From: UBA4416 sp048498515 | GTDB taxonomy: Bacteria > Bacteroidota > Bacteroidia > B-17B0 > Aurantibacillaceae | Assembly (NCBI GenBank): GCA_048498515.1 | Contig: JBEHXV010000019.1 | Span: 1 to 64,000, forward strand | Reading direction: 5' to 3' | Length of the DNA: 64,000 nucleotides | In this document: piece by piece, positions 26,211 through 36,000 of the stretch | Numbering within the stretch: position 1 is the stretch's first letter | Layout of the letters: every line of letters starts with the position of its first letter | The notes under the pieces: generated by a model | The model's input: the letters and a program-made list of their open reading frames with translations, nothing else | Told to the model about the DNA's origin: nothing | Database searches by the model: none | Position numbers and translations under genes: made by a program

Positions 26211-26729
26211 ATGTTTCAAAAATACAAATTAGTCATTCCCGCCATCCTGCTTTTAGCCTTATCGGTATGGACTTTTATCGGTTCGGAATACAGTGTGAAC
26301 ATTCAACATGTTTTGGGTCTTGTGGCTGCTGTGCTCTGCATAGTCTCTTTTTTCACATTTAAAACGTATTACAAATACGTGCTGGGAACGACTTTATTCC
26401 TGGGCTTGATTAACCTGTTTAGCTTTACGCCCGGAAAAACATCCGTCGGTTTTCAAATCGGCGATATCGGTATCGGCTTTCAACCCTACGCCTTCCTGGT
26501 GATTATTTTAACCGCTATTTTGGCGATGCCAAAAAGAACTGAAGTGCTTGCTGTTAATTCGGAAACCATTTCCAAACTGCACGAGCAACAATTCAACGAA
26601 GACCTGGAAAAGTTCAAAACAGCATTTAGTACAAAATCATCTACAGACCTGGAAGCAATTATTGAAAGTGAGAAATACACTGCTGCGGCTAAGGAAGCCG
26701 CAAAACTAATATTAGAGGAAAGAAAATAA
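26211..26729 (+). CDS. Hypothetical four-helix membrane protein with cytoplasmic tail
   Basis: The 172-residue protein has four hydrophobic segments: about residues 4-22 (YKLVIPAILLLALSVWTF), 29-48, 53-70 and 90-105. A charged helical tail of about 65 residues follows (ISKLHEQQFNEDLEKFKTAF; AAAKEAAKLILEERK). The tail resembles the degenerate C-terminal helices of small Bacteroidota inner-membrane proteins, but I do not recognise a family. It is convergent with the C45-type hydrolase gene, 46 bases away. Confidence 0.7.
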   Translation: MFQKYKLVIPAILLLALSVWTFIGSEYSVNIQHVLGLVAAVLCIVSFFTFKTYYKYVLGTTLFLGLINLFSFTPGKTSVGFQIGDIGIGFQPYAFLVIILTAILAMPKRTEVLAVNSETISKLHEQQFNEDLEKFKTAFSTKSSTDLEAIIESEKYTAAAKEAAKLILEERK

Positions 26730-26775
26730 AAACCTAAGAACTTATCTGTTGAGTTAATAAGATACAATTACTATA

Positions 26776-28467
26776 TCACTTCCTGCACTTCTCCATGCTC
26801 TCTTTAATCTGCTTCTCTTCTTTCTGCGTGGCTACTTCTTTGCCCAGGGCTAAAGTATAGTATTCAATGGCTTTCGCGTTATTTTTTCGGGAAGCGTAGT
26901 AATCGCCGAGGATCTGGTACATATAGTAACTTTCGGGATTGGAACGGATAAAGGCTTCTTCGATGTTCTTTTCCAACTGCAGTTCTTTGTTGCTTGCCTT
27001 AGTCAGGAACTGCACATAATGCTTAATGTTTTTGAACAGTAAAAAATTCTGATAAGCCTGGGTGTGCAGGAAAGTATCTTCGGGAATGGTAAGTGCCGCT
27101 ACATTAATGCCTTTTTTGCAGTTGAGCGATTTGGCATTGGCAAACACACTGTCCAAATTATAACACACAAATTGTCCGCACTGGAAAGGATTAGCGCTCA
27201 CCCACATGAGCTTGTCCTGCGGCTTAAAGATCACGGCATGGTGCGCCAGCAACTGGTTCAAACTTTTTTCGTTGGTCATGCCAATGTTCTTATTGTTCAA
27301 TCCTTTCTGATCGCGTAAAATCGCTGCCGCTTCCAAATAATTTAAAGTATCGTAATTGTTAAGCAACTGCTTCAGGCGGATGCTGCGGTACAGGGAAGAA
27401 CTTTCGATCTGGTTGCTCACATTGGCCGGGTCGTTCATAAAGTCCGGACCCTGGTAATGGTTGGGGCAAATAATTTGCTTGGAGTTGGGCACTTCATACA
27501 CGTCCATTTTCTCCGGCGATTTTTCAATGCTCACTGCTTTGTCGTCGGCCGCGCTACCTACCAAAATGCTTTCCGAAACAAACACATTTCGTTTTTTTGC
27601 AATGGCAATGGCTTCTTCAATGTTCTTTGCATACTGCAAAATTTCCCTTGCCAGTAAGGCAATCGGTGTTGCCACATCGGTGGGAATGGAACTTTTAGCG
27701 GCGTTAATGGTCACCGTTAATCCTTTTTCATTCATCCCGCTGCAGGCGCCAATAAAACCGCTCCAGGTAACTGTGGCAAATTTGTAGCCGGTGCTTGGCT
27801 TGGTAAATTGTACAATTTTATTCTTCGCGAAATCGTCGCCGCTGTAAAAATCAAAGTTACGGCCCACCAATAATTTATGATCGGCACTCTTCTCGTCCCA
27901 TACCGAAAAAGAAGTGCAGCCTACCGTCATGTTCTTATCCTGCAATGCATGACCAATGTCGTGCGCGCCGTGGTAATTTAAAATACGGTGGTACTTGGGC
28001 GCAATGAAATCATATTTATCGCTGGCAAATTTGGAAATGCCTAAGATCTCTTCCTTATATTCTTCGGTAATGTTATCGGGCAAATGGCGGTTGAAATAAC
28101 CTACAAAGAATTTCAGGTAATTGAGGTAGGTCATATCCGGCACCAGAATTTTGATCTGGTTGATGAAAGCGTCTTCCTGGAAGGCGTGCAGTTCTTTGGT
28201 AAGCATGCCATTGGCAATGCCACGTTCATACCCGTTGCCCTCTACGTACAATTCCCACAAACCGCTTTGGCTATGCTTTAACCAGTTGTTGTTTACCTTG
28301 TAGCATTCAGGGCCTATGGTTTCGCGTTTCCAGTTAAGCGTGGTATCGTTGGTGATTTTGGGCACATCAATGCGCACGGCAAAAAAGAAATAAATACCAA
28401 AACCAACAATAAGGACAAGAAAAACAAGGAGTGTTTTAAGAATTATTCTGAGGAGTTTACGCAGCAT
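26776..28467 (-). CDS. Membrane-anchored C45-like Ntn hydrolase with C-terminal TPR
   Basis: The 563-residue protein has one N-terminal membrane helix (about 9-31), so the enzyme faces the periplasm or is anchored there. An N-terminal segment (70-180) precedes the likely nucleophile in TVGCTSFSVW (C184), followed by LLVGRNFDF, SGFIGACSGMNEKGLTVTINAA and ESILVGSAAD. This is the pattern of C45 acyl-CoA:6-APA acyltransferase-like or choloylglycine-type Ntn hydrolases, where the Cys becomes the N-terminus after self-cleavage. Residues 500-560 form a TPR-like pair (YYMYQILGDYYASRKNNAKA). Probably an amidase or acyltransferase on a small amide; the substrate is unknown. Confidence 0.8.
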   Translation of the reverse strand: MLRKLLRIILKTLLVFLVLIVGFGIYFFFAVRIDVPKITNDTTLNWKRETIGPECYKVNNNWLKHSQSGLWELYVEGNGYERGIANGMLTKELHAFQEDAFINQIKILVPDMTYLNYLKFFVGYFNRHLPDNITEEYKEEILGISKFASDKYDFIAPKYHRILNYHGAHDIGHALQDKNMTVGCTSFSVWDEKSADHKLLVGRNFDFYSGDDFAKNKIVQFTKPSTGYKFATVTWSGFIGACSGMNEKGLTVTINAAKSSIPTDVATPIALLAREILQYAKNIEEAIAIAKKRNVFVSESILVGSAADDKAVSIEKSPEKMDVYEVPNSKQIICPNHYQGPDFMNDPANVSNQIESSSLYRSIRLKQLLNNYDTLNYLEAAAILRDQKGLNNKNIGMTNEKSLNQLLAHHAVIFKPQDKLMWVSANPFQCGQFVCYNLDSVFANAKSLNCKKGINVAALTIPEDTFLHTQAYQNFLLFKNIKHYVQFLTKASNKELQLEKNIEEAFIRSNPESYYMYQILGDYYASRKNNAKAIEYYTLALGKEVATQKEEKQIKESMEKCRK

Positions 28468-28500
28468 GATTTGGCTGCAAATTTACGGAAAATATCCCAA

Positions 28501-28657
28501 TAGAACGCCGATTCCGCATACAGGCAAATTACTGGAATTGGAACGCAGATGACGCGGATGGGGCAGATTTACACGGGTTTTTCAACTTGGACGTCATTTG
28601 AAAGGGTGAAATAAAAATCATAAATAATCATAAGCAATCTGCGTGATAAGCGTTCTA
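28501..28657. repeat. Dispersed palindromic element, copy 1
   Basis: The ends TAGAACGC (28501-28508) and GCGTTCTA (28650-28657) are exact reverse complements. Inside, GAACGCAGATGACGCGGAT (28541-28559) and the segment around 28616-28644 (ATCATAA repeated, then GCAATCTGCGT) match the copy at 57416-57578. The copy is more decayed than the second. It contains no coding frame. Confidence 0.75.
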
Positions 28658-28694
28658 ATAAAAAAATCCAGAGCAGTTTATTCCATTAAAGCAA

Positions 28695-28722
28695 AAACCC
28701 CGAAGAGAAGCCCCCGGGGTTT
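28695..28722 (-). terminator. Rho-independent terminator of the lipoprotein gene
   Basis: On the minus strand AAACCCCG pairs with CGGGGTTT across a 12-base loop and runs into TTTTT-type sequence. It starts 22 bases after the stop of the gene ending at 28744. The stem is strong and GC-rich. Confidence 0.8.
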
Positions 28723-28743
28723 AGAGAAAACGTGAAGGATTAG

Positions 28744-29595
28744 TTATTTTGTAACTGTAGCTCTTAAGGCATAAATTTTTCCGGAAATGGTTTTGAAAGC
28801 TGTTTCATTCAAATCCTTCGCGTCTTTTACAGCGTCAATGTCGGCATGAATTTTTTTCAATTCCTCATTCAGGGCAGCGCATTCTTTTTTGTCTTTATAA
28901 TCGTTCAACAACTCGGTGAGGTTTTTTAAATAAAAACGCTGGTCCCACAAGTGCTTGTACGCTTTTTCTTTTGTAGCCTCGTCGGTCATGCTCTCTGTCA
29001 TTTTGCAGCTCAGGTAAAGGCTCTCGATCCATGAACCTGCAAATACAGCGGAGGCAGTATACACACGCTCATTGGTCCTTAAATACGAATCGCTTTTTAC
29101 ATAGATCTCGTCCACAATGCGTAACAGGGAATCCTTGTTGGATAAATTCTTTTCAGCGCGCTTGCCAACCATTTGGTCAATGGCCGATTTTAAGCCTAAG
29201 GCGTCAGAAGTGGTAACCACTGTTTTCATGTATTTTAATACATCTTCGCCTTTATTGTTAACCATGGCATAAGACATGTCGATATTATACACTCCCAGGG
29301 CAAGCGCTTTATAAAACTCATTAGCCGAGTTCATTGGTTTTTTAGGATCAACCAATAGCGTATTGTTATACTCTACTCCCCAGTTCGACAATTCATTGAT
29401 GCTTTCAACCGGTGAAGGAATGTTGGCAATGGCGAAATCAAATTTAAATTTGGTGTCTTCATTTACCGTTACAGGAGTTGTGTCTTTAGGCGTTTCAACA
29501 ACAGCTGTTTCAACGGTTTCTTCGGCTGGCTTGTCGCCGCACGACCATAAGATCGCAGATAAAGAGATGCTTGTAGCAAAAAGTAATTTATTCAT
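28744..29595 (-). CDS. Hypothetical lipoprotein
   Basis: The 283-residue protein has a lipoprotein signal with lipobox LWSC (C19) followed by an acidic, Glu/Thr-rich linker (about 20-50). The rest is helical, with YKDKKECAALNEELKKIHADIDAVKDAKDL near the end. No known domain is recognised. A consensus -7 box (TATATTTG, 29620-29613) lies 17 bases before the ATG and a terminator follows the stop, so it is probably a single-gene transcript. Attachment to the outer-membrane inner leaflet or the periplasmic face is inferred from the lipobox. Confidence 0.75.
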   Translation of the reverse strand: MNKLLFATSISLSAILWSCGDKPAEETVETAVVETPKDTTPVTVNEDTKFKFDFAIANIPSPVESINELSNWGVEYNNTLLVDPKKPMNSANEFYKALALGVYNIDMSYAMVNNKGEDVLKYMKTVVTTSDALGLKSAIDQMVGKRAEKNLSNKDSLLRIVDEIYVKSDSYLRTNERVYTASAVFAGSWIESLYLSCKMTESMTDEATKEKAYKHLWDQRFYLKNLTELLNDYKDKKECAALNEELKKIHADIDAVKDAKDLNETAFKTISGKIYALRATVTK

Positions 29596-29612
29596 TTTTA
29601 AAAAATTTTAAA

Positions 29613-29620
29613 CAAATATA
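29613..29620 (-). promoter_or_regulatory. -7 box TATATTTG for the lipoprotein gene
   Basis: An exact TAnnTTTG match on the minus strand, 17 bases before the ATG at 29595. No obvious TTG -33 partner is seen, since the upstream stretch is A/T-rich with a CCG. Confidence 0.5.
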
Positions 29621-29646
29621 AACGGTTTTTTTATTCTGCCTCATTT

Positions 29647-32600
29647 TTATTTATGAATGAGCAATTTCTTAACGATGCGGCCCTTTTCGCTTACAATTTC
29701 CACGCTGTACATGCCGTTGCTTAAACTATGAACATCAATGGATGAGCTTATTTCCTTAGTCAATACCGCCTGCTGAACCAAAGCACCCAGGCTGTTGTAA
29801 ATGGCAACACGTTGCAATGCAAAGGCACTGTTTATTGTAATGACATCCTGCGCGGGGTTAGGCATGAGCCGGATATAAGCATCCAGGTTCAGTTCGTGCA
29901 CTGCCTGAGGATCAGGATCGGGAGGAGGATCAGGAATGGTAAAATTATTCTTGACGTTGGCTTTTGATTTGTAAACGGTTGTCATGGGGTTGCTTGGATT
30001 GGCTGTCCTGAAGCTTGGGTTACAGGCAAAGCCATCGGCAGTTACCCCCCAACGGGCTGTTCCGGCAAACGTTGCGTAATTAGGATCCGTTAAACTGTAA
30101 GTGCTCACACCAAGCGTGGACTGAACAGTACCTATCAGGTTAAAGGCTCCTGAATTAAAATCGTCCCTGTACAATTCGTAATTAACCACCGGGCTGGTTT
30201 GCGTTTCTATATCATAAAAATTCCAGTTGAAAGTACTACCTGTATTATTCAGGAATAAACTTGTGTGGTAAAGGCTCAGGGCACTGTAATTTCCACAGGT
30301 ATCGCGAATCTGCAATTTGTAGCGGTAACTGCGAATGTTCGGATCACCGTTCCTGAAACCCGTATGTCTTGCCGTATCTATAAAGCGGCTAAATGCAAGA
30401 TCATCGACCGCGCCAATTCGCTGATAAGTATTTGCTACTACTTCGCGGTGGATGATCATACTATCAATGTTATTGTAATTGGCCTTTTCCCAATAGATGA
30501 CATTATTTACATTGAGCGTATCCACCGTCACCATGCATATTTCAGGCATTTGAGGCGTTGCCACAACAACGTCCACGGTAGCTGTATTCACACAACCACC
30601 TGTACCGGTTCCTGATACCGTGTAAGTATTAGTTACAGTTGGCGTAAAAGCTACGCCGTTGCTTACACCATTGCTCCAGCTAAGGGTTGGCGTTCCGGTA
30701 GCGCTTAAGGTAACTGAATGTCCCAGGCAAACAGCGGCAGCCGATGACGATGCCGAAATTTCCCTGGTAATAACCGATATGGTAAATGTTTTGCCGCCGT
30801 TGGCATAGTAATCGTAAAGGCGAACATAATAAGTTTGCCCTACTGTAAGCCCCGAAGCATATATTGTTTCTGTTTGTCCCATGCCCGAATTATCAATACA
30901 CTCCAATGGTATTAATAAACCGCAGGTGCCACCCAGTAATTGCACTACCGCGTCGGCGGTCACATCGCCGGTAACCTCGATGTTTTGATTGGCATTGGTT
31001 GCCACAAAGCTGCACCACACATCATCATCGGGCGTACCTGTGCAGCCCGACATGGATTGAGTAGCGCCAAAAGAATTGACCACCACCGGGCTGGTATTGC
31101 AATTTGGCGTCACAGCCACTGTGGTTGCTCCCGAACAATCATCGTTGGTTGGCTGCTGGGCAGCGGTGGTAAGACAAATACTAAAGGTGCTGCTGGCAGA
31201 ACCAAAAGAATAATGATACACCCTGAAATAGTAAGTAGCGCCAATGGTAAGGCTTCCCAGGTGAATTTGCTCAACACCGCCTGTTCCGCCATTATCGTTA
31301 CAACTTAAAGAGGTTAAGGAACCGCAGCTGCTTCCTGAAAAAATTTCCACCACCGCGTCGTATGCCGAAGAACCTTGTACTTCAAGCGAATAGGAAGCAG
31401 TAGCGGCTGTAAATTTGTACCACACATCATCGTCGGCAAAACCCGCACAACCCGGCATACTTTCGTTGGCAAAACCCGAAGTACCAATAAGCGGTGATGT
31501 GCATACAGCCGATGCTGTAACCGTGATTGCTCCGCTGCAATCATCATTAACCGGCGCAGGAGCATCGGTTAAACAAATGGTAAAAGTATTCGATCCTGAA
31601 CCTGCATAATAATGGTAAACCCTGAAATAATAAGTGGCACCAATAGTAAGCCCGGTTAAGTGCGATGAGCCTGTACCAGCGGTAGAGGCACTGCTGTTGC
31701 AATCAATAGACGTTAAGGAGCCACAGCTTCCTGAAAAGACCTCGAATGCCGGGGAATAATTGGATGAGCCAATAACGGCTAAGGAATGAGAAACGGCTGT
31801 GGCTGTAAATTTGTACCAAACTTCATCATCGGCATTGCCCGCACAATCGGCCAGGCTTGACGATGCCCACTCGGAAGTTCCTACAACAGGATTGCATGCT
31901 CCTGAGGAAGAGGTAATGGCAATGGCATTATTGCAATCATCATTAACCGGTGGCGTACCTTCGGTAAGACATATGGTGAAGGTGTCGGAACCGGAGCCCG
32001 CATAATAATTATAGACTCTGAAATAATACACATTACCCGGTGTTAAATTGCTGAGATGCGAGGAGCCTGTGCCACCTGAAAACGCATTATCATTACAATC
32101 AAGAGAGGTTAAAGAACCGCAGCTTCCCGAAAAAACCTCGAACACCGGCGAATAGTTGGATGAGCCTGTCACCGCTAACGAATGCGAAACTGAAGTTGCT
32201 GTAAATTTATACCACACATCATCATCGGCATTACCCGTGCAGCCACTCATGCTTTGCGATGCCCAGGCGGAGGTGCCTGCTACCGGTGTACAAACAACAG
32301 AAGATGTAATGGCAATGGCATTCAAGCAATCGTCATTAACCGGCGCAACACCTTCGGTAAGGCATACGGTAAACGTACCTGAGCCGGAACCTGAGTAATA
32401 ATGATACACTCTGAAATAATAAACGTTTCCGGGTGTTAAACCAAGAAGGTGTGTAGCTCCCGTTTGTCCATAAGAGGCATCATCGTTACAAACTAAAGAA
32501 ACCAGTGAACCGCAGGAGCCCGAAAAGACCTCGAACACCGGCGAGAAATTGGATGAGCCTGTCACTGCAAGGGAATGCGATGCAGCTGTGGCGGTAAATT

Positions 32601-32793
32601 TATACCACACATCATCATCGGCGGTACCCGAACAACCGGGCATGCTTTGCGTAGCGCCTGCCGTGGTGCCAACTACCGGCGATGAGCAGGTTGTACCTGA
32701 GGTGACGGATGTAGCAGTTGAACAATCATCGGATTGCGAAAAGCTATTAGTGAATAAACCGAGGGATAGGATTAAGGTAAAGATTCGTTTCAT
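29647..32793 (-). CDS. T9SS-exported protein with five tandem DDC/WYKF domains
   Basis: The start at 32793 (MKRIFTLILSLGLFTNSFSQ) gives a clean signal peptide and is preceded by AGGACCTC; an in-frame start at 32817 would add eight residues. The 1048-residue protein carries five tandem domains of about 131 residues. Each opens with NDDC, has DDDVWYKFTAT near its middle and ends in YYFRVYHYY...TF.ICLT. The fifth is divergent (VWCSFVAT). An Ig-like module (AVCLGHSVTLSATG) and a fibronectin-like region follow, then a type A T9SS tail (RLMPNPAQDVITINS to the end). Domains 1 to 4 are very alike at DNA level. It is probably a surface or secreted binding protein. Confidence 0.82.
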   Translation of the reverse strand: MKRIFTLILSLGLFTNSFSQSDDCSTATSVTSGTTCSSPVVGTTAGATQSMPGCSGTADDDVWYKFTATAASHSLAVTGSSNFSPVFEVFSGSCGSLVSLVCNDDASYGQTGATHLLGLTPGNVYYFRVYHYYSGSGSGTFTVCLTEGVAPVNDDCLNAIAITSSVVCTPVAGTSAWASQSMSGCTGNADDDVWYKFTATSVSHSLAVTGSSNYSPVFEVFSGSCGSLTSLDCNDNAFSGGTGSSHLSNLTPGNVYYFRVYNYYAGSGSDTFTICLTEGTPPVNDDCNNAIAITSSSGACNPVVGTSEWASSSLADCAGNADDEVWYKFTATAVSHSLAVIGSSNYSPAFEVFSGSCGSLTSIDCNSSASTAGTGSSHLTGLTIGATYYFRVYHYYAGSGSNTFTICLTDAPAPVNDDCSGAITVTASAVCTSPLIGTSGFANESMPGCAGFADDDVWYKFTAATASYSLEVQGSSAYDAVVEIFSGSSCGSLTSLSCNDNGGTGGVEQIHLGSLTIGATYYFRVYHYSFGSASSTFSICLTTAAQQPTNDDCSGATTVAVTPNCNTSPVVVNSFGATQSMSGCTGTPDDDVWCSFVATNANQNIEVTGDVTADAVVQLLGGTCGLLIPLECIDNSGMGQTETIYASGLTVGQTYYVRLYDYYANGGKTFTISVITREISASSSAAAVCLGHSVTLSATGTPTLSWSNGVSNGVAFTPTVTNTYTVSGTGTGGCVNTATVDVVVATPQMPEICMVTVDTLNVNNVIYWEKANYNNIDSMIIHREVVANTYQRIGAVDDLAFSRFIDTARHTGFRNGDPNIRSYRYKLQIRDTCGNYSALSLYHTSLFLNNTGSTFNWNFYDIETQTSPVVNYELYRDDFNSGAFNLIGTVQSTLGVSTYSLTDPNYATFAGTARWGVTADGFACNPSFRTANPSNPMTTVYKSKANVKNNFTIPDPPPDPDPQAVHELNLDAYIRLMPNPAQDVITINSAFALQRVAIYNSLGALVQQAVLTKEISSSIDVHSLSNGMYSVEIVSEKGRIVKKLLIHK

Positions 32794-32814
32794 TTGAGGT
32801 CCTTTTTGGTGGAT

Positions 32815-32822
32815 CAAAAATA
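32815..32822 (-). promoter_or_regulatory. -7 box TATTTTTG for the DDC/WYKF repeat gene
   Basis: An exact TAnnTTTG match on the minus strand, 21 bases before the ATG at 32793. A TTG lies 15 bases further upstream (32840-32838), which is short for a -33 element. Confidence 0.45.
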
Positions 32823-32904
32823 CTAATTTTTAACGCCCAATGATTAATTTACAATGTTAAAACAGGCAATATAAGAGACAAATAACATTTATTGCGTTTG
32901 TCAG

Positions 32905-32993
32905 TTCGAGTAGCGTAACGGAATGGAGCGTATCGAGAACTTCTACTCTGGTCACTTCTCGATACGTCCTTCCTACCGTCAGGACTACTCGAA
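32905..32993. repeat. REP-like inverted element (TTCGAGTAG ... CTACTCGAA)
   Basis: TTCGAGTAG (32905-32913) and CTACTCGAA (32985-32993) are exact reverse complements. Nested inside, GTATCGAGAA (32930-32939) pairs with TTCTCGATAC (32956-32965). The two-tier hairpin sits between minus-strand genes, upstream of the repeat-protein promoter and past the RND operon terminator. It resembles dispersed intergenic REP-type elements. Confidence 0.75.
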
Positions 32994-33010
32994 ATGACCC
33001 TACTTTAATA

Positions 33011-33038
33011 AAAACGGCCCACTTAAGTGGGCCGTTTT
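33011..33038. terminator. Perfect 28-bp palindromic terminator of the efflux operon
   Basis: Positions 33011-33024 and 33025-33038 are exact reverse complements (AAAACGGCCCACTT and AAGTGGGCCGTTTT), with A/T ends on both strands. It lies 22 bases after the stop of the RND gene (33060) and would work in either direction. Confidence 0.88.
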
Positions 33039-33059
33039 ATGAAACATTCGGAATTTATA

Positions 33060-36000
33060 TTACCTGTCCAGGTCGCCATAATCCAATTGCTTGCGCTGAG
33101 CTTTCAACACGATCCTTAACACCAGAATGAGGAAAGGCACATACATGGCCGCTTTTGGTAACTCAAAGTGTTCAAGAATCACTATCGATTTACGTTTCAA
33201 CCTTTCTGTCAATAAATACATCGCAGGGATCAATAATAAGGTTAAGATGGTTGCGAACAATAAACCGAAGATCATGGTCCAGCTTAAAGGGCCCCAGAAC
33301 ACTACGCTATCGCCGCCGAAGAAAATGTGCGGGTTAAGATGCGTGAACAGGGTTTCGAAATCGATGTTCAATCCTACTGCCAATGGAATTAATCCCAGGA
33401 TAGCGGCAATGGCTGTTAAAATTACCGGCGTCATACGTGTACGGCCTGCCTCAACCGTTGCATCGTACAGACTCATGCCTCCTGCCCTGGCAAACTCGGC
33501 AAACTCAACCAGCAAGATCCCATTACGAACCACGATACCACCAAGGGCGATAACACCCACTCCCGTCATAACGATACTCATGTCCATTTTGAAAATGGCT
33601 GTACCAAGTAAAACACCAATGATACTGAACAGGATCTCGGATATGATAATAAGCGGCTTTCCAAGAGAGTTAAACAGCGTTACCAATACAAGCAACATTA
33701 AGCCTACGGCAATCTTCATGGCGTTGCCCAAAAAGTTCATGGTTTCTGCCTGGTCTTCCTGCTGACCGGTGAACTTAACGGTTACATCGCCATGTGGTTT
33801 ATAATTATCCGCCACTTTTTGCAATTTGGCAACTACTTCGTTCGGGTTAAAACCTTGTTTTACATCCGACGATAACGTAATGACACGCTTATTGTTTTTG
33901 CGCTTGATACCGGCGTAGGTATTATCATAACGCACATCACACACCGAAGATAAAGGTACCGAACGCACCTGTCCACCCATGTTCATATCACGGTAAGTAA
34001 TTTTTAAATTACGCAGTGTTTCAATGTCGATACGCTGATCGAATTTGTAACGCAACTGGATAGGGTACTCATCATCCACATCCCTGAACTTGGAAGCTTC
34101 GATACCATATACGGCACCACGAATTTCCATAGCCAGCGAGTAAGTTGACAAGCCTTCGCGGTTTGCCCTTTCCCTGTCGATATCAAAAACAATCTCAGGT
34201 TTGTTGTTCTCGAAATCCGATTTCAAACTTTCAACGCCTTCTACTTTCGATGAGTCAAGGTATTTTTTCAATGCCAGGGAGTTGCTTACCAGGTCGTCAA
34301 AATCATCGCCGGTTACCTCAATGTTAATTGGTTTGGCTGTTGGCGGACCGCTTTGTTCTTTATTCACAGTAATCTCAGCGCCTGGCAAATCCCAATCCAT
34401 TGCCTGTAATTTTTCAAGGTACTCGGATGTGGAAGCGCCATGGCGTTTTTCAAATTCCACAAAGTTAACCGCTACTTTACCGCGGTTAGGGTACGAGTTC
34501 TGATCGGCATCGCGCGGATCGGTTGTACCAATAGTTACGTTGGTAATAACAGATTCTACAATGGGATTATTCTCACCGATAACCGTGTTCATTTTCGCCT
34601 CTATCTTGCGCATTAAGTTATTGGTAATGGCGGGGTCGGTACCAGTAGGCAATTTAACGTATACATAAATATTATTCGGGTCGCCATTAGGGAAGAATAC
34701 CACTTTAGGCCCACGTGCCACAAAGAACACAAATGATACAATGAATAATATAACGACATATAACAAAGGTCTCCATGGTTTTTTGAGGAACCATTTAAGC
34801 AAACGCGTGTACCTGTCCTGGAAAGCTGGCCATGCCTTAAATTGCCAGTATTCAATGGCTTTGTATAACACCAGTCGGTTAAATAGCAGGAAAATTCCAA
34901 GGAACACGGTGAAATTACCGATGCCCACATGTCCTGACACATAAGAGATCAAAGCAACTACAGCATAAATGATAAGCTGCAATCTTGCTTTTTTAGTAAT
35001 GCGTCCATGTTCTTTCGATTCCTCTTCATGTGTTTTCATAAAATCAACCGCGAACACCGGGTTGATGACATAAGCCACAAATAAAGACGCTAATAAGGCA
35101 ATGATGAGCGTTACGGGTAAAAAGTACATGAACTTACCAATGATACCCGGCCAGAAGGCCAATGGAATGAAGGGCGCCAGGGTGGTAATGGTTCCGCTTA
35201 ATACCGGAAGGAACACTTCACCGGCCGCCATCTTGGCCGCTGTTTTAATATCGCGTTTACCGTTGTCGAACAAGCGGTGCGTGTTCTCAATTACCACAAT
35301 GGCATCATCCACCACAATACCCAGGGCGAGCAAGAAAGCGAACAAGACGATCATGTTAAAGGTAAAGCCTATGCTTGGCATCACCATAAAGGCAATGAAC
35401 ATGGATAATGGAACCGATAAGGCTACGAACAAGGCATTGGTTACCCCCATGAAGAACATTAACACAATGGTTACCAGGATGAAACCAATGATAATGGTAT
35501 TGATAAGGTCATGCAGGGTTACTTTTGTTTTTTGGCTTTGATCGCCACTCACAGTTACTTCCAATCCTTTAGGAAACTCTTTCTCCTTCATCTCATCAAT
35601 GATCTTGTAGATCTTATCAGAAGCGTCAATTAAATTTTCGCCTGAACGTTTGATGATGTTCAATGTGATTACATTTTTTCCTTTGGAGCTCGAGTAACTT
35701 TCTTTTTCTTTAAAAGAGTCAACCACCTCAGCCACATCTTTAATGAATAGTTTGGCGCCCGATGCAGAGGTTACAACAATATTCCCGATCTCAGCAGGAT
35801 CTTTGAACTCGCTCTTAATGCTTAATGTTGGTTTCATCCCATTAATAGGCACGTTACCTCCCGTTAAGGATAAGTTTTCTGAAGCAATGGCTCTTTGCAC
35901 ATCGGTTAAAGTTAACTGGGCCGCCTGCATTTTGTACATATCAAGGTTCACCTGGATTTCCCTGTCCAATGCTCCAACCAGTTTCACCTCGTTGATCTCT

